Assembly (NCBI RefSeq): GCF_000423465.1
Contig: NZ_KE384022.1
Location: forward strand, 337,176-401,175
Direction of reading: 5' to 3'
DNA from: Propionicicella superfundia DSM 22317
GTDB taxonomy: Bacteria > Actinomycetota > Actinomycetes > Propionibacteriales > Propionibacteriaceae
Length of the DNA stretch: 64,000 nucleotides
The position numbers and the translations under genes were made by a program. Position 1 is the stretch's first letter. Every line of letters begins with the position of its first letter. Below are positions 8,632-17,364 of the stretch, one piece after another. Below the pieces are notes generated by a model, which had not been told where the DNA came from, searched no databases, and saw nothing but the letters and a program-made list of their open reading frames with translations.

Positions 8632-9735
8632 TCAGCGCGTGGTGGCGTCGGCGGCCGGGACCTCGGCCTCCTGCTCGGCGGTGTCCGCGGACACCTCCGC
8701 CTGCCCTTCCGCGTCCGCCGTCTCGGCGTCCGCCACGGGCTCCTCGGTCACCTGCTCGGCCTCGGCCGGGACCGGCGTGCCGGCCGGCTCCTCGCCGGCG
8801 ATGACCGGCTCGCCCATCAGGGCGTTGAGCCCGGCGTTGCCGCCGAGGGTGGCCAGCATCTGACGGACGTTGGCGAGCTGCGTGTTGATGCTGTCGCGCC
8901 GGGCGGTGATGGCGGCGAGCTCGCGCTCGGTCTCGCGCCGGATCCGGTCGGCCTTGGCGCGGGCCTCTTCGATCGCCGTCGCGGCTTCCTGCTGCGCGCT
9001 GTTCACCAGGACCTCGGCGTGGCTCTTCGCCTCGGCGAGGATCTGCTGCCCCTCCTGCTCGGCGGCGGTGCGCTGCTCCTCGACGGCGGCCAGAGAGGCC
9101 TCCTGCTGCTCCATCTGGGCGGCGAAGTCGGCGGCGGCCTTGTCGCGCCGGGTGGCGAGCGTCTGTTCGAAATCGGCGGCTGCGGCCGCGGCGCGGGCCT
9201 GCTGCTGCTCGTAGTAGGCCTCGGCCTCGCCGCGCCGGGCGGATGCCTCGCGATCGGCCTGGTCGAGGATGTCGTTGGACTGGCGGCGCGCGGTCTCGAC
9301 CAGGCGCAGCGCCTCGGCGTCGGCCTTGGACGCCACGTCGGCCGAGTACCGGTCGGCACCGGTTCGGGCCAGTTCGGCCTCGCGCTGGGCCGTGCCCACG
9401 ACCTCGTCGGCCGTGGTCTTGGCGGTGGCGGTGATCTCCTCCGCCTCCTCCTGGGCGAGGGTGAGGATGCCGCCGACGCGCTGGCCGAGGTCTGCGAAGG
9501 TCGGCGGGGCGGACGCCGCCTCCTGGGCGGCCGACAGACGCGCAGCCTCCTGCTTGGCCTGGGCGAGTTCCGCGTTCAGCGCCTGCACCTGAGACTCCAG
9601 CTTCGTGACGGCCACCGTCGCCGATCCCGCCTCGCGGTTGGACTCCTCCAGCGACTGCTGCAGCTTGGCCACGACCGCGTCGACCTCGTTCGGGTCGTAC
9701 CCACGCATCACATTGCGGAATCTCTGTTCACTCAT
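8632..9735 (-). CDS. DivIVA-domain coiled-coil protein
   Basis: 367-aa protein. Residues 1-50 carry the DivIVA N-terminal signature FRNVMRGYDPNEVDAVVAKL. A nearly uninterrupted Ala/Glu/Gln-rich coiled coil follows to about residue 290 (QEEAEEITATAKTTADEV and similar heptads), then an acidic Ala/Glu/Pro tail. DivIVA proteins mark curved membrane at poles and septa and organise wall growth in actinobacteria. ATG 9735 overlaps the stop of the next gene upstream as ATGA, so the two coiled-coil proteins are translationally coupled and may form one assembly. It is not Wag31 itself: length and tail differ. Confidence 0.8.
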   Translation of the reverse strand: MSEQRFRNVMRGYDPNEVDAVVAKLQQSLEESNREAGSATVAVTKLESQVQALNAELAQAKQEAARLSAAQEAASAPPTFADLGQRVGGILTLAQEEAEEITATAKTTADEVVGTAQREAELARTGADRYSADVASKADAEALRLVETARRQSNDILDQADREASARRGEAEAYYEQQQARAAAAAADFEQTLATRRDKAAADFAAQMEQQEASLAAVEEQRTAAEQEGQQILAEAKSHAEVLVNSAQQEAATAIEEARAKADRIRRETERELAAITARRDSINTQLANVRQMLATLGGNAGLNALMGEPVIAGEEPAGTPVPAEAEQVTEEPVADAETADAEGQAEVSADTAEQEAEVPAADATTR

Positions 9736-11174
9736 AGTCCGGTCTCTCCGTCGCTCTCGGTGTCTTGCGTGTGCTTCGTCTCGCCCACGGCCAGGGCTTC
9801 GATCACGCCCGACATGCTGCCGAGCTGGCTGGTGATGTCGTCCCGGCGACGTGTCAGCGCGGCGATCTCCTGCCGCGCCTGCTGCAGCATGGACCGCGCC
9901 TCCGCGCGGGTCGTGGCGGCCTCGGTGCGCGCGTCCTGCAGAAGCTTCACGGCCTCTTCGCGCGTGGCCATCGTCTCGGAGAAGGCGGTGCGCTGCATGG
10001 TCTCCAGGTCGGCTGTCACCTGCTCGCGCAACTGACGGGCACCCCGGTCCGCCTCGTCGAGCCGCCGCTTGGCGCGCGCCACCTGTTCCTCGGCCTCCTC
10101 GGCGGCCTCGGTGCGCAGGCGGGCGGCCTCGGCCGCCGCGGCCCGGGCGGTCTCGACGGCATCCTGCTCGGCGGCGGCGAGAAGCGCCGCCGCTCGCGCT
10201 CGGGCGGCGTCGCCTTCGACCTGGGCGGCCTCGACGCGGACACGGGTGTCGTGCTCGGCCTGGGCCAGCAGGATCTGCGCGCGTTCGCGCACCTCGCGGA
10301 CGTGGGTCGTGAGCTGGTTGTGCGTCTGGGCCTTGTGGGACGCCGCCTCGGCGTGGGCGCTGTCGAGGACGTCGGCCATCGTGTTGTTGGTCCACGCGAC
10401 GTGCGCCTCGGCGGCCGACACGAGCTCGTCGTGTTTCGCCTGCGCGTCGGCACGCAGGCTCTCTGCCTCCGCGGCGGCCTCCTGCCGGAGCTGCGCGGCG
10501 GCGGCCTCGGCGGCTGCGACGATGTCGCCGGCCCTGCCGCGCTCGCCCTCGGCCCAGCCCTCCACCTCTGCACGGAGCCGGTCGGACTCTTCCTGCGCGG
10601 CGGCGCGCATCGTCGCGGCCTCGTCCGCGGCGGTCCGGCGCACCGACTCGGCGTCCCGCCGCACCGCGTCGCGGAGGCGCTCCGCCTCGCTGTGGGCGGC
10701 GGCGCCTTCGGCCGCGGCGGCGTCGCGGACCTCGTCGGCCGACGCCTGCGCGGTGGCCTGGAGCTCCTCGACCTCCGTCTGCGCCGCGGTGACGAGGCGC
10801 TCGGCCTGCGCACGCGCGGAGGCGACGACGTCCGCGGCGGTCTTCTCGGCGGAGGTCGCGATCATGCGCGCCTGATCGGCCGCATCGCGCAGGATCGTCT
10901 CGGAGTCGGCCTGCGCCTCGGCGAGCCTGGTCTTGGCCTTCGCGAGCGACGCGTCGGCCTCGGCGCGCTCGGCCTCGGCGGTCAGCGTCTGCGCGTTGAC
11001 CTCGTCGCGACGCGCCTCGGCCTCGGCCAGCATGCGTCGCGCATCGGCTTCGGCCTCCGAACGCAGCCGATCCGCCAGTGCCTGCGCCTCGTCAAGGATT
11101 CTCGCCGCATGCCGGGACAGATCGCCGCCCTGCCACGACACGCCCGGCACAGCTCCGTTCGCCGGGTGTGCCAT
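9732..11174 (-). CDS. Long alanine/glutamate-rich coiled-coil protein
   Basis: 480-aa protein of unknown function, almost wholly predicted alpha-helical coiled coil from about residue 20 to 440. It has a very high Ala and Glu content and short recurring blocks such as AEADARRMLAEAEARRDEV and AAQEESDRLRAEVEGWAEG. There is no enzyme motif, signal peptide or membrane segment. It is reminiscent of actinobacterial cytoskeletal scaffolds (Scy or FilP type) and of DivIVA partners, but I see no specific signature. ATG 11174 gives the first sensible start; the open frame upstream is not helical. It is coupled by ATGA to the DivIVA-domain gene downstream. Confidence 0.75.
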   Translation of the reverse strand: MAHPANGAVPGVSWQGGDLSRHAARILDEAQALADRLRSEAEADARRMLAEAEARRDEVNAQTLTAEAERAEADASLAKAKTRLAEAQADSETILRDAADQARMIATSAEKTAADVVASARAQAERLVTAAQTEVEELQATAQASADEVRDAAAAEGAAAHSEAERLRDAVRRDAESVRRTAADEAATMRAAAQEESDRLRAEVEGWAEGERGRAGDIVAAAEAAAAQLRQEAAAEAESLRADAQAKHDELVSAAEAHVAWTNNTMADVLDSAHAEAASHKAQTHNQLTTHVREVRERAQILLAQAEHDTRVRVEAAQVEGDAARARAAALLAAAEQDAVETARAAAAEAARLRTEAAEEAEEQVARAKRRLDEADRGARQLREQVTADLETMQRTAFSETMATREEAVKLLQDARTEAATTRAEARSMLQQARQEIAALTRRRDDITSQLGSMSGVIEALAVGETKHTQDTESDGETGL

Positions 11175-11484
11175 GGGTCCATTTTCCCCGCTGACATACC
11201 GGCCAGGCAACCTCGGTAACCTATGGGTCACGCCTGCGGAAAAACCCGTTCGCCGGGTTCTCCCCACTCCGACGGGACGGATCGGTGAGAACCACCACGT
11301 GTTCGGACATCTGGCGCGAAATCGTCGTGCGGCGGCTCGGGTCGAGCCGGTCCGAGCCGCACCCATGACCGTGCCGAGGCGCACAGTCCGCACGGATGGT
11401 CGCGCGGCACGGGATCCGCGGGGTGCGGCACGCGGACCAGCACCGCACGAGCCGCCCGTCCTCGCTCCGGACGCCCCCGCTCCG
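11175..11484. other. Intergenic stretch without a recognisable gene
   Basis: 310 bases between divergently placed flanks of the coiled-coil operon and the iclR gene end. It contains short inverted repeats, AACCCG/CGGGTT near 11244-11259 and a bulged stem near 11325-11360. I see no convincing gene. The promoter of the coiled-coil pair should be at the left end, but no clear -10/-35 stands out. Confidence 0.5.
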
Positions 11485-12207
11485 TCAGCGGACCGTGCGT
11501 GCCACCTGTGTCAGATGACTGGCCTGCGGCGGCAGGAGGCGGAGCTGCTCGGAGAGGAGGCGTGCATGCTCTGCCACCTGTTCGCCGTAGTCGTGCAGGG
11601 CGGCATCGTCGATCCGGAAGGCCGGGCCGATGATGCTGATGGCGGCCACGATGTCACCTCCGGAGTCGATCACCGGGGCGGCCGCCGCGGTGGCGTCGGG
11701 TTCGACGGCGGTGGCCCGGGACATCGCGAACCCCTGCTGGTTCACCCGCCCTTCGAGTGCCGCGCCGAGGGCTGTCCCCGCGGTGCCGATGGCCCGCCCG
11801 ACCCAGGTCGCGTGCCGGATCGCGCGTGGGCTCTCCACCTGCTTCAGGTAGGTCGCCGCGTCCTGTCCGCGGGGCGTCGCCAGATAGGCCGTCTCACCGG
11901 TGTAGTCCGCCAGTTGCCGCAGGTGCGGTTCGGCCATCGTGACGATCTCGAAGTTCGCCAGCGCGATCGCGCCGATCTGGAGCACCGCGGGACCGGCCTT
12001 GTACACATTCGCGGCGGTACGCACCAGGAACCCGCCCGACTCCAGGCTCTTCAGCAGTCGCGCGGCGGTGCTGACGGGGAGCCCCACCCGCCGCGCCGAC
12101 GCGCTCAGCGACAGTCCCGACGGCGCGACCGCGACCTCCGACAGCAGGCGCAGTGCACGATCGACGGTCTTGGAGTTGTGGGCGGAATCGCCGGCGGCGG
12201 AGCTCAC
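11485..12207 (-). CDS. IclR-family transcriptional regulator
   Basis: 240-aa regulator. An N-terminal winged helix-turn-helix (LSASARRVGLPVSTAARLLKSL, about residues 35-60) is followed by an IclR effector-binding GAF-like domain. IclR proteins usually control catabolic operons in response to a small acid. It is the last gene of the minus-strand catabolic cluster that starts at 22259, 40 bases after the ubiD-like gene. Two 17-bp sites built from a GTGGNAA half-site, one of them almost the E. coli IclR consensus TGGAAATNATTTCCA, lie inside this cluster and are its probable targets. Confidence 0.88.
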   Translation of the reverse strand: MSSAAGDSAHNSKTVDRALRLLSEVAVAPSGLSLSASARRVGLPVSTAARLLKSLESGGFLVRTAANVYKAGPAVLQIGAIALANFEIVTMAEPHLRQLADYTGETAYLATPRGQDAATYLKQVESPRAIRHATWVGRAIGTAGTALGAALEGRVNQQGFAMSRATAVEPDATAAAAPVIDSGGDIVAAISIIGPAFRIDDAALHDYGEQVAEHARLLSEQLRLLPPQASHLTQVARTVR

Positions 12208-12247
12208 GGCACTCGCCTCGCCGGGCTGGACGCGACGCGGGGGTTCA

Positions 12248-13705
12248 TCATTCGGCCACCGCGCGACGGTATGCGGACCGACGACCGAACAAGGCCTGCT
12301 GCCGATCGTCGAGATAGGAGAGCGGATCGATTCCCTCGAACCCCCGCGGCGGCAGATCCGCGGCGATCGGGAAGGACGGGCTCAGGCGCCTCGTCGCGTC
12401 GATGCCGAGCTTCGAGGAGACGTAGTCCGGGCCCGTGTCGCGCAGCAGGCGGACCGCACTGGGGTCCATCTTCATCCCCCGGGCGCCTTCGACGACCACC
12501 AGATCGTCGGCCGCCTGGGAGCGGACGTTGACCGCCCACAGCACACGTGCGTCGTCGAAGATGTCGATGTCGTCGGCGTCCACGACCACCACATGCTTCA
12601 GGAAATGGTCGGCCGCCAGCGCCGCGAGGATCGCCTGCTTCCCGTCGCCCTCATGGGTCTTGTCGATGGCGACGAAGGCACCCAGCCCGCCACTGTGGAA
12701 GGGCACCCGCACCGATCGCACCCCCGGGACACTCTGCCGGACCCGGTCCAGCAGGCGTGCCTCTCGCCCGGGGTACAGCCACAGGCACAGATGCTCCCGA
12801 TGGGTGGGGTGCAGGTCCAGGAAGATCGGAAACTCCTTCGTCGATACCGCGGTCACCCGGCACAGGGGTGCGGTGGTCGCACCATAGTAGTAGGAGAACT
12901 CGCCGAACGGCCCCTCCGACACCGACTGCCCCGGGTCGACGAACCCCTCGACGACCACCTCGGCATCGGCCGGGATCGGCAGGTCCACCGTCAGGCCGTC
13001 GACGACCCGCAGCGGCGATCCGAGCAGCGCCGCCGCGAGCCGGTGCGTGTCGATGCTCACCGGGTTCTTCACCTGCGACGCCATCAGGTAGGCGGGGTGA
13101 TGGCCGATGACGATGGCGATCGGCACCGTCTCACCCGTCGCGCGGGCCCGCGCGAAGATCCGGCCGAGATCGTGATCGGGGGCGGCGTTGACCGTGACGT
13201 GCCGCCGGTCGGTGATCATCATGCGGTACATGCCCGTGTTGATGGCGCCCGTGGCCGGGTCGCGGGCGATCACCACGCCGGAGGTGATGTAGCGGCCCGC
13301 GTCGTCGCGCGAGTGCACCGCGAACGGGAGGGCGTCGAGGTCCACGTCGTCGCCCGTGCGGACCACGTGCTGCACCGGTGCCCCGACCACCTGCTCGACG
13401 TCCCCCAGCGGGCCGCGGGGCAACGCCAGCACGTGGTCGAGCAGCGCGTCGACGCCGACGCCGACGGACTGCGCCAGCCGCCTCCGGCTGCCGAAGGTGC
13501 CCATGAGCACCGGGAAGGGGGAGCCGGACACGGCGCGGAAGAGCACCGCCGGGGCCCCGAGCGGCTCCAGGGCCTTGGTCACCGCGGCGATCTCGGGGCC
13601 GAGCCCGACCGGCCGGTCGATCACCACGAGCTCGCCGTCGTGCGTTCCCAGATAGGCGAGGTAGGACGGCAGATCGTGTCCGGTGGACGCGGCCATGGCC
13701 GTCAC
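12248..13705 (-). CDS. UbiD-family prenyl-FMN-dependent decarboxylase
   Basis: 485-aa reversible (de)carboxylase of the UbiD/Fdc family, which acts on aromatic or alpha,beta-unsaturated acids using prenylated FMN. The central region has the family active-site segment EGPFGEFSYYYGA with the conserved Glu residues, and the GMYRMMITD Arg region lies near residue 160. Its cofactor maker UbiX is encoded two genes upstream, separated only by an ammonia-lyase whose product, an unsaturated acid, is the type of substrate UbiD enzymes use. That suggests sequential deamination and decarboxylation; the true substrate is not known. The stop of the ammonia-lyase gene lies next to the start here (13702/13705). 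Confidence 0.85.
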   Translation of the reverse strand: MTAMAASTGHDLPSYLAYLGTHDGELVVIDRPVGLGPEIAAVTKALEPLGAPAVLFRAVSGSPFPVLMGTFGSRRRLAQSVGVGVDALLDHVLALPRGPLGDVEQVVGAPVQHVVRTGDDVDLDALPFAVHSRDDAGRYITSGVVIARDPATGAINTGMYRMMITDRRHVTVNAAPDHDLGRIFARARATGETVPIAIVIGHHPAYLMASQVKNPVSIDTHRLAAALLGSPLRVVDGLTVDLPIPADAEVVVEGFVDPGQSVSEGPFGEFSYYYGATTAPLCRVTAVSTKEFPIFLDLHPTHREHLCLWLYPGREARLLDRVRQSVPGVRSVRVPFHSGGLGAFVAIDKTHEGDGKQAILAALAADHFLKHVVVVDADDIDIFDDARVLWAVNVRSQAADDLVVVEGARGMKMDPSAVRLLRDTGPDYVSSKLGIDATRRLSPSFPIAADLPPRGFEGIDPLSYLDDRQQALFGRRSAYRRAVAE

Positions 13706-15225
13706 CGCCCCAGCTCGATCCCCGCAACCGGCACGAACCGTCCGGCCAGGACATCGACGGCGAGGGCCTCCATGTCCTGCGCCAGGGCGCGATCCTGGGC
13801 GAGGAACTCCGAACGCGTGCGCACCAGTCGATACGCGTCGCGCAGCGCGGGGGCCGGGGCTCCGCCGTTGCGCAGGTCGAGTCCCTGCGCCCCGGCCAGC
13901 AGTTCGATCGCGACGACATAGGCGGCGTTGCGCGCCATCTCACCCAGCCGGCGGCTGCCGTGTGTCGCCATGCTGACGTGGTCCTCCTGCCCGGCGGAGG
14001 TCGGGATCGAGTCCACGCTCGCCGGGAAGGCCCGGGAGCGGTTCTCGGCGACCAGCGCCGCCGAGGTCACCTGCGCCATCAGATACCCGGAGTTCAGGCC
14101 GGCGCCCTCCATGAGGAACGGCGCCAGACCGCTCATGCTCGCGTCCATCAGGACGGCGGTGCGGCGTTCCGAGAGGGACCCGATCTCGCACAACGCCATC
14201 GCGACGACATCGGCGCTGAAGGCCACGGGCTGGCCGTGGAAGTTCCCGCCCGAGAGGACGAGACCGTCGGCCGGGAACATCAGCGGATTGTCCGACACGG
14301 CATTGGCCTCGCGCGCCAGGACGTCGGCGGCGTAGGTCAGAAGGTCCAGCGCCGCCCCCATGACCTGGGGCATGCACCGCAGCGAATAGGGATCCTGCAG
14401 GCGCCGGCCGGGGAACTCGACGCCGAGGACGCTGCTGCCCTCGACGAGTGCGCGGAGACTCTCCGCGATGCGGATCTGCCCGCGTTGCCGGCGGATCTGC
14501 TGAATGCGATCGTCCAGGGCCGCGGGTCGACCCGCCGCGGCCTCCATCGTGAGCGCGCCGGCGACGACCGCCGCGTTCAGCACCCGCTGGGCCAGGAACA
14601 GCCCCCGCAGCGCGAGAGCCGTCGACACCTGCGTTCCGTTGATGAGCGCCACGCCCTCCTTGGGCCCGAGCTCGACGTGCTCGATACCCGCGTCGGCGAA
14701 GGCGTCTCTGGCCGGGAGGATCTTGCCCTGGTACTGCACGTCTCCCACGCCCGTCATGGCTCCGACCAGGTGCGAGAGCGGCGCGAGATCCCCCGAGGCG
14801 CCGACCGAGCCCTGCGCGGGAACGACCGGCAGGAGGTCGGCCTCCAGCATTCTCGCGAGTGTCTCGACGATCGTCCGGCGCACCCCCGAGTGCCCCTGGG
14901 ACAGGCAGCGCACCTTGATCACCATCGCCGCACGGACGACCTCGGGGGGCAGCGGATCGCCGACGCCCACCATGTGCGAGGCGATGACCCTGCGTTGCAG
15001 TTCCAGCAGTTCCTCCGGCGAGATCCGGCGGTCGGCGAGCTTGCCGAAACCCGTGTTGACGCCGTAGACGACGTCCCCGTTCGCGATGGCGTCGGTGATG
15101 ACCCGGTTGCCCCGATCGACCTGTTCGAGGGCCTGCGGATCCACCTCGACCCGCACCGGTCCGAGGAACGGCTTCTCCAGATCCTCCAGGGCGAGGTCGT
15201 CGGTCGTGATCGCGATCGTGAGCAT
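13702..15225 (-). CDS. Histidine ammonia-lyase-type MIO enzyme
   Basis: 507-aa aromatic amino acid lyase that removes ammonia from its substrate through the self-formed MIO cofactor. The MIO tripeptide Ala143-Ser144-Gly145 lies in GSVGASGDLAPLSH. The substrate-selectivity positions read Ser83-His84 (IASHMVG), the pattern of histidine lyases and not the HL or FL of tyrosine and phenylalanine lyases. The Glu in QEDHVSM, diagnostic of HutH, is present. Histidine to urocanate is therefore the best guess. No urocanase or imidazolonepropionase gene is nearby; UbiX and UbiD genes are, which is unlike a hut operon. ATG 15225 is preceded by AAAGG. Related activities, such as ergothioneine cleavage, are possible. 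Confidence 0.87.
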   Translation of the reverse strand: MLTIAITTDDLALEDLEKPFLGPVRVEVDPQALEQVDRGNRVITDAIANGDVVYGVNTGFGKLADRRISPEELLELQRRVIASHMVGVGDPLPPEVVRAAMVIKVRCLSQGHSGVRRTIVETLARMLEADLLPVVPAQGSVGASGDLAPLSHLVGAMTGVGDVQYQGKILPARDAFADAGIEHVELGPKEGVALINGTQVSTALALRGLFLAQRVLNAAVVAGALTMEAAAGRPAALDDRIQQIRRQRGQIRIAESLRALVEGSSVLGVEFPGRRLQDPYSLRCMPQVMGAALDLLTYAADVLAREANAVSDNPLMFPADGLVLSGGNFHGQPVAFSADVVAMALCEIGSLSERRTAVLMDASMSGLAPFLMEGAGLNSGYLMAQVTSAALVAENRSRAFPASVDSIPTSAGQEDHVSMATHGSRRLGEMARNAAYVVAIELLAGAQGLDLRNGGAPAPALRDAYRLVRTRSEFLAQDRALAQDMEALAVDVLAGRFVPVAGIELGR

Positions 15226-15230
15226 GGGTG

Positions 15231-15842
15231 TCACCTTTCGTTCTCGGGAATGGATGCGCGGCCGCCGGCCCACTCGCGCCGCTTCGAGGAGTCGAGCCCG
15301 AGATGGTCAAGCAGCCGCGCGACGCCGTCGTCGACGAGTTGGTCGATCGACTCCGGTCGCAGATAGAAGGCCGGGACGGGGAGCGCGATGGTCGCCCCCA
15401 TCAGGGTCGCCGTCTCCAGGTTGCGGATGTGGGTGAGGGTCAGGGGCGACTCGCGCACCAGCAGCACGAGCCGGCGCCGCTCCTTGAGAGTGACCTCGGC
15501 GGCCCGGGTCAGCAGGGTCGACGTCACGCCGTTCGCGATCTCGGCCAGAGACCGCACCGAACAGGGAGCGACGACCATGCCCAGGGTGCGGAAGGAGCCG
15601 GAGGAGATCGCGGCGCCCACATCCCGCACCGCGTAGCTGTGGTCCGCCCGCGCCCGGAGATCGCGCGGCGTCAGGTCGGTCTCGTAGGCGAGGGTCATCT
15701 CGGCGGCCTTCGAGACCACCAGGTGGGTCTCGATTCCGAGCGCGCGGAGCTCGTCCAGGATCCGGATGCCGTAGACGACTCCCGAGGCGCCGCTGATGCC
15801 GACGACCACGCGCTGCGGGACGCCGCCGGTGCGATCGGGCAT
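15231..15842 (-). CDS. ubiX: UbiX-family flavin prenyltransferase
   Basis: 203-aa flavoprotein that attaches a dimethylallyl group to FMN to make the prenyl-FMN cofactor needed by UbiD decarboxylases. The N-terminal Rossmann-like start RVVVGISGASGVVYGIRIL and the MVVAPCSVRSLAEIANG segment are family hallmarks, and the RRRLVLLVRESPLTLTHIRN strand carries the conserved Arg and Glu. The start follows the aldehyde dehydrogenase stop by one base. The stop is 5 bases before the ammonia-lyase start. Its presence supports a functional UbiD partner in the same operon. Confidence 0.92.
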   Translation of the reverse strand: MPDRTGGVPQRVVVGISGASGVVYGIRILDELRALGIETHLVVSKAAEMTLAYETDLTPRDLRARADHSYAVRDVGAAISSGSFRTLGMVVAPCSVRSLAEIANGVTSTLLTRAAEVTLKERRRLVLLVRESPLTLTHIRNLETATLMGATIALPVPAFYLRPESIDQLVDDGVARLLDHLGLDSSKRREWAGGRASIPENER

Positions 15843-15843
15843 G

Positions 15844-17364
15844 TCAGGCCTCCGACGGGGTCGCGCCGAGGAGTCCGGGCACCTTCACGTTGATCGACCG
15901 CAGCTCGGCGAACGAGTCGTACTCCTCCAGGGACTCCTCGCGTCCCGTTCCCGAGGCCTTCAGCCCGCCGAAGGGGCTGCCGGGATAGTGCCGGTTGGCG
16001 TCGTTGACCCAGACATACCCCGCCTGCAGGTTCATGGCGACGCGCATCGCGCGGTCCAGCGACCGGGTCCACACCGCCGCGCTGAGACCCAGCCGGGTCT
16101 CGTTGGCCCGTTGCAGGGCCTCCTCCTCGGTGTCGAACGGCTGCACCACCAGCACCGGGCCGAAGATCTCCTCCTGCGCGATCCGCATCCCGGAGTCGAC
16201 CTCGGTGAACAGCGTCGGCTCCAGGTAGAACCCGCCCTCCGGGGTGTGGGCGGGGACGCCCCCGCCCGTGACCAGGCGCGCTCCGTCGGCGATCGCCCCG
16301 GCGATGAAGGCACGCACCCGTTCCCGCTGCGCGTGCGACACCAACGGCCCCATCGAGCTGTCCTCGTCGTAGGACGGGCCAACCCTCAGCGTCCGGAGCC
16401 GGGCGGCGATCCCCGCCACGACCCGGTCGTGCACCGAGCGGTGCACGAGCACCCGCGCCGTCGCCTGGCAGGACTGCCCCTGGCTCACGGTGAGACTCGC
16501 ACCGTCCACCGCCGCCGCGATCGCGCCGTCGAGGTCGGCGTCCTCGAAGATCAGGAGCGCGTTCTTTCCGCCGAGCTCGGTGCTGAAGTGCTTGATCAGC
16601 CCCCCGGCGGACAGGCGCGACTGGATCCGCAGCGCGGTCGTGTCGCTTCCGGTGAAGGCGATCCGCTTCACCCGCGGCGAGACGACGAGCGCGTCGCCGG
16701 TCTCCGCCCCTCCGGACACCAGGTTGACCAGCCCGTCAGGGAGGATTCCCTCGACGATGCGCCCCAGGGCGAGGGTGGCCAGCGGAGTCTGATCGGCCGC
16801 CTTGATCACCATCGCGTTGCCGGCCAGCAGCGGGAAGATCATGCCCGCCAGGGCGAAGAGACTCGGGTGGTTGAACGCGATGATCTTCCCGACCACCCCG
16901 TACGGCACCCGGGTCGTGAACGACATGCCGTCCGCGTGCGGGATGCCGACGCGCCCCGCCCGCGCCAGGGTCTGCGCCGGCCACTGCGCCAGGTAGCGCA
17001 GCCCGAGGCCGACGTCCCGCCGGGTCGCGAACATGGGGTTGCCGCTGTCGATCGACTCCAGCAGGGCCAGCCGGTCACCCCATTCACGAAGTCTGTCGGC
17101 CAGGGCGACGACGGCGTCGATCCGCTGCGCCGGCGTGAGGCGGGCCCACGCGGGCTGCACGTCGGCGGCGACCTCGATCGCGGCGTCGACCTCGGCCGCG
17201 GTCGTGGACCCGACGGTGGTGAACTCGTGCCCGGTCGAAGGATTGACCACGGGAGCCCGCCGGGTCGCGGGGACGTAGCTCCCGCCGACGAAGTTGCCCG
17301 GCAGCCCGTCCGCCCAGAAGGCGCCGACGGCGTCGGATTCGAGTTGTTCGTGTGCGACGGTCAT
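15844..17364 (-). CDS. NAD(P)-dependent aldehyde dehydrogenase
   Basis: 506-aa ALDH superfamily enzyme oxidising an unknown aldehyde to the acid. The catalytic Glu is in FSTELGGKNALL and the nucleophilic Cys in SQGQSCQATARVLV. The nucleotide-binding FTGSDT and the C-terminal EEIFGPVLVVQPF motif are intact. ATG 17364 has AGGAGG upstream and overlaps the stop of the FAD oxidoreductase as ATGA. Coupling to an amine-oxidising flavoenzyme suggests that an aldehyde is produced by that enzyme and oxidised here. Confidence 0.92.
   Translation of the reverse strand: MTVAHEQLESDAVGAFWADGLPGNFVGGSYVPATRRAPVVNPSTGHEFTTVGSTTAAEVDAAIEVAADVQPAWARLTPAQRIDAVVALADRLREWGDRLALLESIDSGNPMFATRRDVGLGLRYLAQWPAQTLARAGRVGIPHADGMSFTTRVPYGVVGKIIAFNHPSLFALAGMIFPLLAGNAMVIKAADQTPLATLALGRIVEGILPDGLVNLVSGGAETGDALVVSPRVKRIAFTGSDTTALRIQSRLSAGGLIKHFSTELGGKNALLIFEDADLDGAIAAAVDGASLTVSQGQSCQATARVLVHRSVHDRVVAGIAARLRTLRVGPSYDEDSSMGPLVSHAQRERVRAFIAGAIADGARLVTGGGVPAHTPEGGFYLEPTLFTEVDSGMRIAQEEIFGPVLVVQPFDTEEEALQRANETRLGLSAAVWTRSLDRAMRVAMNLQAGYVWVNDANRHYPGSPFGGLKASGTGREESLEEYDSFAELRSINVKVPGLLGATPSEA

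Noticed and set aside
6715-10035. Very long plus-strand open frame opposite tig and the coiled-coil genes
   Set aside because: It is antisense to well-supported genes; GC-rich codons on the other strand keep it open and its translation has no recognisable domain.
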